A DNA stretch of 64,000 nt from the NCBI GenBank assembly GCA_014843695.1, contig CM026394.1:33866164-33930163 (forward strand), read 5' to 3'. How positions within the stretch are numbered: the stretch's first letter is position 1; every line of letters begins with the position of its first letter. This document shows, one piece after another, positions 25,001 to 40,000 of the stretch. The notes beneath the pieces were generated by a model. The model was not told the origin of the DNA, made no database searches, and worked only from the letters and a program-made list of their open reading frames with translations. The translations under genes were made by a program, and so were the position numbers. The stretch is from Archivesica marissinica. Lineage: Eukaryota; Mollusca; Bivalvia; Venerida; Vesicomyidae.

Positions 25001-28000
25001 TGTACTGATTCCTGCAGGTTTTTGCAGATGTTCACATCGCGTAGCTCATTACCGACTGTGCCCGATTCCTTCTCCACGATAGTTTGTTTCTGTATTTTCA
25101 CTCTCCCGGGAGTGTGGTCTATCAAGCTAGGCCTGCCTGGGTAGGAATATTGTTTGGCCTTTTGCGCAGACAGGCTGACTCGACCTGGGGTTTGATTGCT
25201 GGGAGTGTGATGCTGGGCACGCTGCGCCGATAGACTAACCCTGCCGGGCGGCTGCACCATCATACTACATCTTCCGGAATCTGCTACACCATCAGTGTCA
25301 TTGTTTCTCACATGCTGACTAACCCGTCCAGCGATCTGTGCAGCCAAACTGAATCGGCCTGGAGTATGCATTTGGGCTGCAAGACTTTGTCCACCTTTAG
25401 ACTGTTTTGCCAGACTTACTCTCCCATGGCTTTGATGGAGAAGACTTGGTCTGTGTCCGACTAAAATCATGGGGAAAAAACACTTGATAATTCAACTGGA
25501 AGTCAAGGGTTCGACGTGACCACTTCACGTCATAAAAGCTATGGTTTTTTTGGTTTTACCATCCTTAAATGGTGTTCTTTAATATACTTCTGCAAAATAG
25601 AGTTAAAATGCACAGTACAACCATTAAATACAACATTTGAATAGAAGGAGTGCTTTATAATGGGCCAGTGTATCTATCTTACTAGACAACATTTTGTTTG
25701 AAAATCGTAAAAACATTTTATTTTTTTTAGGGTAAGTGGGGCCCCCAGAGGGCGAAGTCAGGGTCCCTAGGGCGACGATTTCGCCCACATTGCCCTCTAA
25801 ACTGATCCCTGACTTTGACTGAAAATTCAACTGGTAGCATTAGAATATGCTTCCATTGATTTTATATCTATATCACCATGTTTGTCTGGCATGTGAAGTG
25901 TGGCTATATGGTCCATATCACCATGTTTGTCTGGCACGTGAAGTATGGCTATATGGTCCATATCACCATGTTTGTCTGGCACGTGAAGTGTGGCTATATG
26001 GTCCATATCACCATGTTTGTCTGGCACATGAAGTATGGCTATATGGTCCATATCACCATGTTTGTCTGGCACATGAAGTAATGGCTATATGGTCTATATC
26101 ACCATGTTTGTCTGGCATGTGAAGTATGGCTATATGGTCTATATCACCATGTTTGTCTGGCATGTGAAGTATGGCTATATGGTCTATATCACCATGTTTG
26201 TCTGGCACGTGAAGTATGGCTATATGGTCTATATCACCATGTTTGTCTGGCATGTGAAGTGTGGCTATATGGTCTATATCACCATGTTTGTCTGGCACTG
26301 AAGTGTGGCTATATGGTCCATATCACCATGTTTGTCTGGCACGTGAAGTATGGCTATATGGTCCATATCACCATGTTTGTCTGGCACGTGAAGCATGGCT
26401 ATAGGTCTATATCACCATGTTTGTCTGGCACGTGAAGTATGGCTATATGGTCTATATCACCATGTTTGTCTGGCACGTGAAGCATGGCTATATGGTCTAT
26501 ATCACCATGTTTGTCTGGCACGTGAAGTGTGGCTATATGGTCTATATCACCATGTTTGTCTGGCACATGAAGTGTGGCTATATGGTCCATATCACCATGT
26601 TTGTCTGGCATGTGAAGTATGGCTATATGGTCCATATCACCATGTTTGTCTGGCACATGAAGTATGGCTATATGGTCCATATCACCATGTTTGTCTGGCA
26701 TGTTTAGTATGGCTATATGGTCCATATCATCATGTGTGTCTGGCATGTGAAGTATGGCTATATGGTCCATATCACCATGTTTGTCTGGCACGTGAAGTAT
26801 GGCTATATGGTCTATATCACCATGTTTGTCTGGCACATGAAGTATGGCTATATGGTCCATATCACCATGTTTGTCTGGCATGTGAAGTATGGCTATATGG
26901 TCCATATCACCATGTTTGTCTGGCATGTTTAGTATGGCTATATGGTCCATATCACCATGTTTGTCTGGCATGTTTAGTATGGCTATATGGTCCATATCAC
27001 CATGTTTGTCTGGCACATGAAGTATGGCTATATGGTCCATATCACCATGTTTGTCTGGCATGTGAAGTGTGGCTATATGGTCCATATCACCATGTTTTTC
27101 TGGCACGTGAATATGGCTATATGGTCCATATCACCATGTTTTTCTGGCACGTGAAGTATGGCTATATGGTCCATATCACCATGTTTGTCTGGCATGTGAG
27201 TGTGGCTATATGGTCCATATCACCATGTTTTTCTGGCACGTGAAGTATGGCTATATGGTCCATATCACCATGTTTTTCTGGCACGTGAAGTATGGCTATA
27301 TGGTCCATATCACCATGTTTGTCTGGCATGTTTAGTATGGCTATATGGTCCATATCACCATGTGTGTCTGGCACGTTTAGTATGGCTATATGGTCCATAT
27401 CACCATGTTTGTCAGGCATGTGAAGTATGGCTATATGGTCCATATCACCATGTTTGTCTGGCACGTGAAGTGTAGCTATATGGTCCATATCACCATGTTT
27501 GTCTGGCACATGAAGTGTGGCTATATGGTCCATATCACCATGTTTGTCTGGCATGTGAAGTATGGCTATATGGTCCATATCACCATGTTTGTCTGGCATG
27601 TGAAGTGTGGGTGGCTACATGGTCCAAACAGATCGTCCTAAGATAAGCATCCTCCGTTGAGGAAATGGATTCAGCCTCGTAATGGCTAGATTGTGAGTTC
27701 GAACCCTCCAGAATCATGGAGGTGATGTCTTTAGGAAATATTTTTGCAGGGTTCCCGCTGTCGGTCGCCAACGGTACAAATCGTGATAAAAATACTGGCA
27801 CTAAACTGGCGAAAATATTGTGCACAACTTTTTGTGTGAAATACATGGCTTCAAATATTTATCTGTGAATTAGATGCGTCTTTGTTGGCTCCATGTTGTT
27901 TTAATTGGCGACAGAAGTGGCGCTGACGAAAATTCAGACAGAAGGAACCCTACTCCTGGAACCACATTGACTCTTTCCCGCATCGCGATGGACTCCACCT

Positions 28001-31000
28001 TGAGAGTGATTAAACTAAGAATGGTTTCACAATCGATCTAAAAATAAATTTGTTTAAACTAGAAGTAATTCAATACAGTTACCTCCATGAAATACAACAT
28101 TCCTCTCCACACCATATTTGGTACAGAAGTCGGTCTTTGATGGGGTCAGTTTCATGCTGAATCGGTCTACAGGAATACAAAAAGAGTGAAAAATGAAACA
28201 TTGTCCATGTATTCTAAAACCCCTTTTCATGAATGTTTATATACCGTAACAATTTATCCGTCAAGCATGGGAGTGTCACATTTAAGACGGACACCTTTTA
28301 TGGCATCCATGCATCAGATGCAAGAATTTTGAAATAGGAAATATTTGTAACTATCAGCACAAAGTCATATTAAATAGATAAGAATTATAATTATATGTTC
28401 ATTAAGTACTATGTATAGTGTTAACATGTGACAATCATGTTGTGTACCGGTATGCTATAAAAGGAAAATAAATAATAAAAAAAGAAAGAAAAAAAGAGTG
28501 AAAAATAGTAACCCTACTCTACATGAACTATAATAATGGAATGATCTTTCTTTGAGGGGTGTTTTGCAGACTGTGATAATAGCAAATCATGAAGATCGTG
28601 AATGGACACTTAACTAAACTGGATCAGTGAATTTACCACACAGGGTTGGTTGTTTTGCAGATTAACTGTGAAAATAGCAAACCGTGAAGATCATGAATGG
28701 ACGACATATCATGTGCAATCTTACAAACACTTAACTAAACTGGATCAGTGAAATTATGGGTCTTTTGCCGATTAACAATATTTCTCTCTGGAGCTCCCTG
28801 TACCTCCAACCTTACAGGGAGAAGTGAGGCAGCTTAAGGACACTATTTCTCTCTGGAGATCCCTCTACCTCCAGTCCTGCAGGGAGAAGTGAAATGATTA
28901 AAATCTAACCTGTGTTGAGACCGGCTCCTCGGCACTGGCGTTTAGGATTTTCCTGCCTGCCACCCACACGACTGAGAAAATCATTACAGACTTTATTGAA
29001 TTTCTCCACACAATCCTTCCCTTGTGCTGTCGACATTCTCTGTGGCTAAAAATATAAAAACAAGCAAATAAACCCTGTGCCTGTTGAGTAAATAAAAATC
29101 ACATTTGCAAAGAACATAGATCAAGATCAGCCAAGTGCTTTAGCTCCACAATCAGAATAGCAAACGACACAGAGCCTGGATCAGACGGAACGCTTTGAAT
29201 TCACGTATCCGTGATGTATCACGAAAAATGAGGTGAATGTTTATATATGTTATATTTCGGGTTTTACGCCTGCATCAGCACCATTTCGGACTATATCGCC
29301 GGCGGGCAGTTTACTTAACAACACTTGTCCTGGGCAGGCTCCAGCGATTAACCAGTTACTTGGGTGTACCAACCTCCGTAAGAAACTGCCAACGTTTTCA
29401 TATAAATGAGACACGGCCTGAGCGGGGCTCGAACCCGTGACCATCAGTGATGATAGGTTACAGTGGTATACAAGTCAGCGACCGTAACCACTCGACCACG
29501 GAGGCGGACTTGTGAATGTTTATAGATCGCTTATAAATGTATTGACTTTAACAGACCTGGGGTCAATTACATAGCAATATAATTAATTAAATCAGGGCTC
29601 ACGCTAGATGGTGAAGTGATCGCTTTTCCCCCCTGCCACTTCGCCTAAAATAGACATCAGACATCCACTTCGCCTTATTTCTGGAGGGCATACTTGCTAA
29701 TTAATGATAATCCGTATCGTCGTATGACATTTTGACAGTCCAAAATACCACCTTGAGCAATAAGCTAATCTCCCCCCCCGACATCCGGATAATAAACATA
29801 ATAAAATCGAGCAGACGTCGATGTAATACACTATTACATAATTATCGATGTTTTCTAATCCGTTTGTTTGCTTTGTCGTTTGGAATACACACTGTCAGAA
29901 TACCAATTTATGACAATCAGTGTTGAAATACAGGTTAAGTGCTAAAATTGTTGAAAATACGTGCGAAAATTGATTAATAAAACATCAATTTGCTGTAAAT
30001 TGGAAATGTCCCAAAGCTATTTACAGAAAATTACTCGGGTCAAGGTAATATTCTGTGGTTGTGACTAAATTTATCAGACTGGCTTTCAGTGCCTACATTT
30101 ATGCAGCGTATATAAAATTTATAGCCAGTGTAGAATCATGCATTTTGAATATGCTGATGTCGGGGCCCTGATTGCAACGTTTCTGAAGCCAGTGCTTGTA
30201 ACAACAAAAAACTTACAAGTTTCGGAATCGACTTTTAGTTGATTTCGCAAACAATACGAGTTATACATATTATAAATGCATACACATGTGGTTACATTCA
30301 AAGTTTCATAGATACTGAAATGAATATGTCCGCTTTATATAAAAAATGTATGCAAATTAACGGTTTTACAATGTTGTCGAACCGTACTCGATCCGTTTTG
30401 TACCGATTTCATGCATAATAAAATTAAATGCAGATGGGATACAATGTAGAACTATACAAGTTACAAAGTAACATGAAACTTAGCTGTAAGGTCCTAAACA
30501 CAACTCGGCAGTGTAGTCAATGTTTTCTCTAATTGTGATAAAAAAATTAAGTCTGGTTGCACCAAAGACACACATTGGCCTAGAGGTAATTATATGGTCA
30601 GGAAAAAGTTACCTGTATGGAAAGTACCAACATGCCTAATATTATTGACTCTTTGAAATATACAGCTTAATACTCTTAAGATTTGACCTCAAGGTTCATT
30701 GACTCTTTCACTTTAAGTCTAGTGAATGCCCTGCAGCTTTTCTAAATACAATAGTTCCTACAATGATTATCCTGCAAACCTCGACTAAATACGGTTTCAC
30801 TATTTGCAGTCATTCAAAAGTCTCCCCACTTCTCCCTAAACTTTCTCACTTCTCACTAAATCATCCGGAGGGAGAAGTGACTTCTCCGGAGGGAGAAGTG
30901 ACTTCTCCCAAAATTTGGAGTCTAGCTTGAGCCCTGTAAATTACCAATTACATGGCAATGTTACAGTTACAAATACAATTACATCACTTTCCCAATGTAA

Positions 31001-34000
31001 TTAATTAAATTACAAATTACATTTAAATAGAAATTCTCATTAGAAAATAGAGAATGTTTTCAGACAGATACATGATATCAACATGTGCAACTTTTGACAC
31101 TATAATGTACTACCAAATCATGCTTCACCAGAGAAATGAGACCAAATATGAAAATCAGAACATGTTATTTGTTATAATATTCAGTCCTGGTTGCATTTCA
31201 GGAACATCAATGTTTCAAAATTTATATCTGTAAGGGAGCATCTGTCAGGCCGGAAAATTTTTCCAGCATAAAAAATCGCTCAACAGGAGCAGATGACTCC
31301 GGTAGAGACAGGTATAGCTTCGCCAGCTTTGCCAGTGCTGGAAAGCGAGTACAGGTTTCTCGCCAATATGTAAGAGGGTGTCATCCATAGATGTAGTCTT
31401 CAGAAATAAAGGCTGGTTGTGCCAGAAATGGCTGGTTGTGCCAGAAATCACTGGTTGTGCCAGAAATGGCTGGTTGTGCCAGAAATGGCTGGTTGTGCCA
31501 GAAATCACTGGTTGTGCCAGAAATCCATGGTTTTGCCAGAAATCACTGGTTGTGCCAGAAATGTATCTCTTTCTGTTTTGTTAATCGGACATGAAAAATG
31601 TTTCCATATTAATAGCACTAAACACAGACTTTATAACAACTTACAATTTATAGTGTTACTTCTTTGCACCAAAGGACCAAACTTCCTAGTATTTTAAAAC
31701 TGTTCACCAAACCATGATTGGTGTCCAGGGGCATGCATAGGTTACCATTTATTTCAAAAGAAAATAGTAAATATCTAAATTCTACCTGTGATCATGATTT
31801 ACCACATTTTATGTAAACCCTCTTATATATAGATCATCTAAGATGTACATTTGTATGTTGAGCCACATCTATTCATATTAAATTTAAGAGTTACAATTCT
31901 GTGTCCAATAAATAGCCTGCCTGACACAGGTACATTGTATTATGATAGAAACAATGGCAAGCAATCAATACATATTATACATGATTGTAATTGAATTGTA
32001 ATTGTTAATTACAGGCATATTTTGAAAGTAATTAATTAAATTGCAAGTAATTAAAATAAAAACTCTCAATTACAAATTACATCAATTACTTTCATTTTTG
32101 TAATTAATTACAGGTAATTACAATTACTTTGTTCAATTACCCCAGGTCTGGACTTTAACAAGTTTGATCAAATGTACATATTTATGGATATAACTACATT
32201 CTGATACATTATTATTCAAGTGAATATTAGCGAAATATAAAATCTTGCGTATAAATAGTGTTCTACAGTAGCTAAAGGGGCCCCTGCAGGGATCATCCAT
32301 TTCTTAAATCATCTCACTGGTACCAATTACATGCTTACCTTAGGAACAGTAGCCAGCGTATATCTGGTAGATTTGGTAGCCGGGAACCGGTTCGCAGTCA
32401 ATGATGGTCCATACTGTATCCCAGTATCATCTAGGATACTCTGCAAGGCAGAATCATCCTTCTCAAACGCTATACCTGTAAGGAAACACCATGTAAAATA
32501 CTACATTACTGTCGTAGTGGTTCCCATCTTGAGATGTCCATACTGTATCCCAGCCTCACTTAGGATTCTTTAATTCAGAATTATCTCTCTGAATTTCTAT
32601 TCTTGTATCTTTCATTTCAATCCATTTGTCATTGCATTGTCAATCGCCCTGTTTTCCTACCCCACCTGTTTTCAAATTATGCTTGCAAATGTCAGTAACA
32701 GGTGCGTGGTTTATATGGTACACGTTAGAAATGCCAAAACACGAAAGTGAGCAAAACATAAAATGAGTGATAATTATTCACATTATGTTTCGAAGATATG
32801 TAACGGTTGATATTTTCATTAGTATCATTCACATGTACCCTAAAAATCCAACAAGCAGAGGTACATATAAGGAAATATTTGTATGTTTTTGGAACGGACA
32901 AAGTCTCGTGGTTTATTGTGCAGTCACGTGGCAGAAATGTGAAAATACCGGAAAACACATTTCTGCTCCAAGTTGTCTTGTGAATGAATTTGTAGTTTTA
33001 TTTTAAAAGTATGTTATGCAATCCGAGTTTAGTCAAGCGCATTAAATGCCACAATGACTCTACATAGTAATATTATTTCATCTGCTGTAAATGAGACTGA
33101 CTAAGTTATTCACCGACAAACCTTAGAGGTACGTAAACTGTATGTCCATCATATATGTGCACAACTGTCTGTGCTTTGTAATTTACAAAATGTAAGACAA
33201 ATAAATTACATTCAACCCTGTATTATTATTATTATTATATACCAAATTTATGAAGCGCCCTTGTCAAAATACACGTTCAAAGACGGCGCTTTACAAATAA
33301 CGTATCACAGATTTGAACACATAATAAAACATAGCATACCATACATCAACATTTCAAAATTAAAACAAATATGTATGATAAAGTTAAGGAAATATATTAA
33401 ATCTGACTATAATTTTTAAAAGAAAGGAATTAATTTAAACAAACTCGAGATAAGATGGATTATCAAGGCTCCCGCTGTCGGTCGCCAATACGACAAAAAA
33501 CAAATATTGGCACTAAATTTCGTGAATTGGTTAAAATATTTGGTGCAACATTTTATTTTTTTGGCACATGTTTTGTTCAAATATTTATTTGTGAACTATA
33601 TAGCTCTTAGTTGGCTCCAAGTTTTTTAAATTGGCTCCAGTGTTTTTCAATTGGCAACAGACAAACATTCAGACAGAGGGAACCCTGATTATAGATCGGA
33701 AACAAATATTAAAGCTAAAACATAATGTGTCTTCATTATTTGTAAAAGAGAACAATAAGATGGAATGCAACAGAAGAGGTCATGTCATTTCTAACAATGT
33801 GCAGAAATTTGACACTTTTAGTTGGAATGCAATATTTCAAACATGGACCATTTTCATCAAATTCTGGTGCACTAACGTTGTACACAGATAGAAAAGAAAA
33901 CACTGATTGAAACATTCTAGCATTTTTATTTACGCTACGTCAATAACGTCGTAACAAAGACTTAAAACAGTGATTCTTCATTTTTCATCACGCGTTTAAC

Positions 34001-37000
34001 TACATATCAGACGAATGGGCGGACCTAGCGATACAAGTATGCCCGTCAATTAACTGTCTCAAAAGCATTAGCGAGTACTGACATCTTGTCATCTTCAGAA
34101 GCTGCACCTAAGCTTCTGGATCACCCGGAGCCGTCCTTGCGAATACAAAGCCGGGTCTATCATTCACTCCTCAGAAGAAAGTGTTTATCATAAATACATT
34201 ATTTGGTTTGATTATGCAGTTAATGATTTAACAAATTTTATTGACCAATCACAATGAAGCGTGCATACATATAATCTTGTAGGAATTTTGATGAAAATAT
34301 ATGGATCAATTTAATACAGGCCGACTAACTACAGCCTAAGAAAATATTGATCAGGGTTCATTCTAGGTCAGAATTTTTGGGAGAAGTGAGAAAGCGCGCG
34401 ATCTCGTCCTTAAATGGTGTTCTTTAATATACTTCTGCAAAATAGGGTTAAAATGCACAGTACAATCATTAAATACAACATTTGAATAGACGGAGTGCTT
34501 TATAATGGGCCAGTGTATCTTATTAGACAAATTTTGTTTGAAAATCGTAAAAACCAAAAAATATTTTTTAGGGAGAAGTGGGCCCCCAGAGGGCGAAGTC
34601 AGGGTCCCTAGGGCGACAATTTCGCCCACATCGCCCTCTAGAATGATCCCTGTTGATGCCCGTTTCTTTCACAACTTTTCACTGTAAATCATTTTTGTGT
34701 GTTTTACAGTTATTTATCGTCGCTACCGGTTGCCCATATGAGCGACGCCTCCTGATGAGATTAGTCATTTTAGATTTTTGAGAATAGTGCAATGATACAG
34801 ACAGAGACCCATTCCAGAGTCTCCTCTGGTTCTTTTACGTACACAGTGTAAAGCACCGTCACGAGACCTCGGTTTAATGTCCCATCTGAAAGACTGTTAA
34901 TTTTATTAGGGTCAGACGGGGGATCGAACCTGCGATCCCTGGATTACCAGTCCAGTGTGTGTTACCACTGGAGTAAAGATCCGTCTGTCTGTAAATCATG
35001 AAACTAAAATCTACATTTAATAGACGTGGTAACAGACTAGTGAAAATATTGATACGAAGCATTGCCTTGATATACCGTCCGAAGAAAATTTACCAGCTGT
35101 ACCACACTGCCCAGTTCGGGTACACGACGGCATCATTAATAGTTAATGACCTGTGTTGCAACATAAATTGTCTGCAATTCCACATTGCTTCTTCTCTCTC
35201 ACTCGTGGCGATGGATTCCATCAGGAATGAGGTCTCGAGAGTAATTAATATAAGTTGTAAGAACTTGTTTCGCAATCGAGTTAAAATAAATGTGTATAAA
35301 CTAAACAAAATGTAAAAACATATATTTTTAACACTGTACCGCGTAAGTGTATCTATTTACTTGGGATACGTTTATTTATCGCCGCCCCTGGCTAATCGTC
35401 CGACACCTCCAGAACCCGAACCTCCGTTGCCCAGCACCTCAAAAACCCATGCCTCCACTGTCCTGCACCTCCAAAAACCCGAGCCTCCGCTGCCCAGCAC
35501 CTCCAAAACCCGAGCCTCCACTGCCCAACACCTCCAAAAACCCGAGCCTCCGCAGCCCAGCACCTCCAAAACCCCGGCCTCCGCTGTCCAGCACCTTCAA
35601 AACCCCAGCCTCCGCTGCCCAGCACCAAAGATTTTAATCTGTCCAACTCTCTTCATAGCCGACACAAAGTTTGACGCATTCATGTATGTTTAGTAAATGC
35701 CAAAAGCGATACTGACACAAGCGGGAACAGAAGTGTGTGCAATTACATTTGATACTGATACGCGTCTGCTCAAACAGTGTGACACTCGTCAATAATTGAT
35801 TCGGATGTCAGTTTGCGAGGACCAATTACATCAGTACTTTCCAAATTCTATCCCTGTTGGCCATACCGTTATGTTATATTTCGGGTTTTACGCCTGCATC
35901 AGCACCATTTCAGGCTATATCGCAGACGGGCAGTTTACCTAACACCAGCGGTTAACCAGTTCTTGGGTGCACCAACCTCCATAAGAAACTGCCAACTTTT
36001 TCATATAAATGAGACACGGCCTGAGCGTGGCTCGAACCCGTGACCATCAGTGATGATAGGTTACAGTGGTATACAAGTCAGCGACCGTAACCACTCAACC
36101 ACAGAGGCAGACCGTTGGCCATACTGATATACAATTATTTTTTTCGGTGGGTGTTGGGAGTTAACAGTCGCACCAATAGCTTCGGTCATATGGCGACTCC
36201 CCCGCTATTATTGGTGGACGAAGAACCCAGGTGTCAGATTGTCCCTCCCAGCAATATTTCAGGCACGGATGGGCACCTGGTAGAACCACCAACCTTCCGC
36301 AAACCAGCTTCGTCACATTAACGAACTTGACACCCCTAGTTGGATTCAAACCTACAGTGGTGGGCCAAGTGAACTGAAGTCAACGACAACTACCTAAACA
36401 ACTCGGCCATGGAAGCGACAATAATAATAAAACCTTCATCTTTTAAGGGTTATTGTTCAGACAGTAATTGAGGTACCTGATTGGTTGGGTGGTACATCCT
36501 GTCCCAAACCGGAGGAGGTGGCTAGTGCTGCCTTGTTTCCCTTCACACCCGATGTGCCATTCACCTTAGTCCTGGACGTCGTTATTTTAGCAATATTTGT
36601 CTTTGCCGACTTATCTCCACCCAGCATTTTACGAACTGAAGAAACAGATAGCAATGGTAACAAGCAACTGCAATTGATATCCGCCGACAAACTGGATCGA
36701 CTAATCGGTGGATATTTAGTCAATGGGCAATAACTCTTTTGTTACTGGGCCAATCCCAATTGTGTGGCGTCCGTGGTCCAGCGTCGGATTTGGAATCGAA
36801 CGGTCCCGGGTTCGATACTCGGTCAGGCCACGTATGTAGTGTCATTGAGCAAGGCACCTTACACACGTTGCTTAGTACTGGTTAATCGCTTAGGTCGGCT
36901 AAGCCTGCCCAGGAAAACATGTCTACGTCCCCGCGAGGGGTTTGACATTAAAGGAACATAAATACATACATACATACAATCCCCACAAAAGGTGCATGGT

Positions 37001-40000
37001 TCATAAAATTCCACCCATTGATTACTGAGACCTGGCTCTGGATGCACACACAACGCCAAAACAATGTTAGGGGTTATGTACATAAACATTAGAAACTAAT
37101 ATATTGAATTATTGATTACAGTCAAACCTGCATTAGTGGTCACCTCTATTAAGCAGCCACCCTGTATTAAGCAGCCAGTTTCCAGATTCCTAATATCTTA
37201 CTTTATGATACATTTGACCTCTATTAAGCATCCACATGTGCTACGCAGCCACATTCTGTGATTCCCTTGGCTGGCTGCTTAGGACATGTTTGACTGTATA
37301 TAACATATTGTGTATTGTCCTGGGTCAAACTTGGCATTTTCACCAAGAGTCAAACAAGCGCCATTAGTGAATTTCATGTGCCACAACCGGAGAGCTTGGG
37401 TCAAATGAATATCCTGCACCCTCGACTTATGGAAGGATCCAGCTTAAACCTAAAAGCCTCAACTTGACCGTTGACTAATGGTCGGGTATATACTAGCACT
37501 AACATAACAGCGCGAACCAGACACGCGCAATACGCAAAAAGATGACATTATGAACAGGTAACAGCGCTAATGTAACAGTGTGAGTCACATGCATACTACG
37601 CAATACCGTAAACATCGCAAAAAGTTGACACTGTCCACAATAGTCGCAAAATGTTGACATACAGGTACAACGTAACAGAGTGAAACAGACATGCGTAATA
37701 TCGCATAAAATATGACATAGTGAAGAGGTACTCGCACTCGAGAGTTCCAGATAAATACGTTTTTCCTAAAGGGTTTTCACCCCAGGTTTTGAAATTTAAT
37801 GCTTAATCAGAATTTCAAAATACCTAGTATTTTCACACTTGAATGACAAAGTTTTTAGCTTTGAAATTGATAACATAACGTACCATGCATCTGGCCAATA
37901 CCATCGTGTCAATATCATGATCCGTGTTGGTATCAACTTGAATCAATGCTTCATGCACAGTGCATGTCAATAATCGGGTGTTTGGGGTGGGGGTTTGGCT
38001 GCAACTGTTGCATCAATTTGCTTATAAAATGACGAGATATTGCATTCTGCGAATGGAATGCTTTCCGTACGGCCTGCTTTTGAGTTGGTTCCCCGACTTA
38101 CTATTACAGCTTACGGGAATAAATGGTGGCCGGTAACCAACATGTTACACACCCAGTTTTACGCGGTAATTTTATTTTTAATGTGTGATTACGCATTCAC
38201 GCGCATTAATTGGAGTGCATCACAAATCTTAGACAGATTACGGTATCATTACCTTTAACAATCTTGCGCTGCCCACATGGCAACTCTCCCAGGGCCCTTC
38301 TCTGTGAAGCACCAGTACATACGGATGACTGATCCCTTGTTAATGACCTCTGTACACTCACTGGGGACCTTTTAGGGTCACATGTAGTAGCTGTAGGAGA
38401 TACTGCGCGCTTCAACCCTTTCTTTACAACTGATCCATACTTCGCAACTGGAAGCTTGCTAAAATTGAAACAACAATACTGTATACAGTCAAACCTGTGT
38501 TAGTAGTCACCTCAATTAAGCAGCCAACCTGTATTAACCCTTTCAACACCACAGGCCTCTCAATAGGCTTACAAAAAATGTAGATCCATATGAGCCGGTG
38601 CGTGACCAACCATCTCATCAGGATCTGCACTTTTTGCCAGTAATATTACTATTTTTAGACAAAAATTACCCATTTTGATAAATGAACTGGTCCAAATGTA
38701 ATTTTCTTATTAATTTATTGGTGTGAAAATATCATGCACCAGTCCATGTCAGCTACTTGGGGTTGAATGGGTTAAGCAACCAGTAACCAGATTTCCAATA
38801 TGTATTTTATTATACATTTGCTTTCTATTAAGCAGCCACCTGTGCTAAGCAGCCACTTTCTGTGATTCCCTCGGATGGCTGCTTAAGACAGGTTTGACTG
38901 CACATGTATACATAACAAATACATTATGCTCACATTCTGTACAGGAAATAGAAGGTTCGCTACATCAAACAGAAACATAAGATGTTCATACGCATTCATT
39001 GACACACCACATTAATTTGCTTATGAGCCCCTCGGGCACCTGGGTAGAACCACTGATCTTCTGCAAGACAGCAGGAAGTCTTATCTGAAAATGTTGCATG
39101 ACTAGAATATATTGATATAGAATGGTACATGAGTGGTGATTTCATACCATATTTTATGAGAACAGTTTTGGAATATTTCTATAAAGCGAGCCTGGGGGCT
39201 TGCTTAACCCATTTCATTCTGGATACATTTAAAGGCTTATGCAAACAACATAGATCCAGATCAGCCACAGCATGCTGATCAGGATCTATGTTGTTTGCTA
39301 CATAGCCAAGTGACTTAGCAAGATCATCTGAATAGCAAACAGCATATCAGAAGGCATCATGTTCCGTGGCGGCTGATCTGGCTCTATGTTCTTTGCAAAC
39401 ACTGTTTGAACGGTATCCAGAATCAAATGGGTTAATAGCAAAACTAAAGAAAAATCATTGATTTATGAAATTGTAAACTATTATGCCATGAAATGTTTGT
39501 GTATATTATTTAGAAAGGAGAAGACAATCATAAGCTATACAGCTTTCTGTCCAATTCCTTATATCAGTTGTTGTAAATAATCATGTATTGACAGAAAATA
39601 AATATGTTTAAACTAAAACTCCAAAACGAGTTTCATAAATTACGGTGTGAAATCATCACAAGTGTAAGATCCATAGCGTGCTCATTTTAATAAATGATGT
39701 TGCTACTTTTATTTTGGAGTCAACGCAAATTGTCATGACATCACTAAATTGTCATGACATCACTAAATTGTCATGACGTCACTACACACAGTGTTAACCC
39801 TTTCAACACCAAGTAACTGACATGGACTGGTCCATGATATTTTTAGACCAATAAATTAATAACAAAATTACATTTGGATCAGTTCATTTATCAAAATCAT
39901 CTGGATCTACACTTTTTTGTAAGCCAATTTAGAGGTCTGTGGTGTTGAAAGGGTTAAACAGCATTATAATTGCGTTGATACTTCATTTAAATCATAGGGT

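Larger units (their letters stand above)
29552..32150 (+). mobile_element. hAT-like element with 8-bp target duplication
   Basis: Ends cagacctggggtcaattac and gttcaattaccccaggtctg form a TIR. The flanks are gactttaa at 29544-29551 and 32151-32158, the 8-bp duplication expected of hAT. It contains the 1.3-kb CAGGG element and the 19-bp array, and no transposase was seen. Confidence 0.88.

Noticed and set aside
35372..35693. Proline-rich open frames (65-110 codons)
   Set aside because: Open in several phases on both strands because of the C-rich 30-31-bp array; intronic to the gene.
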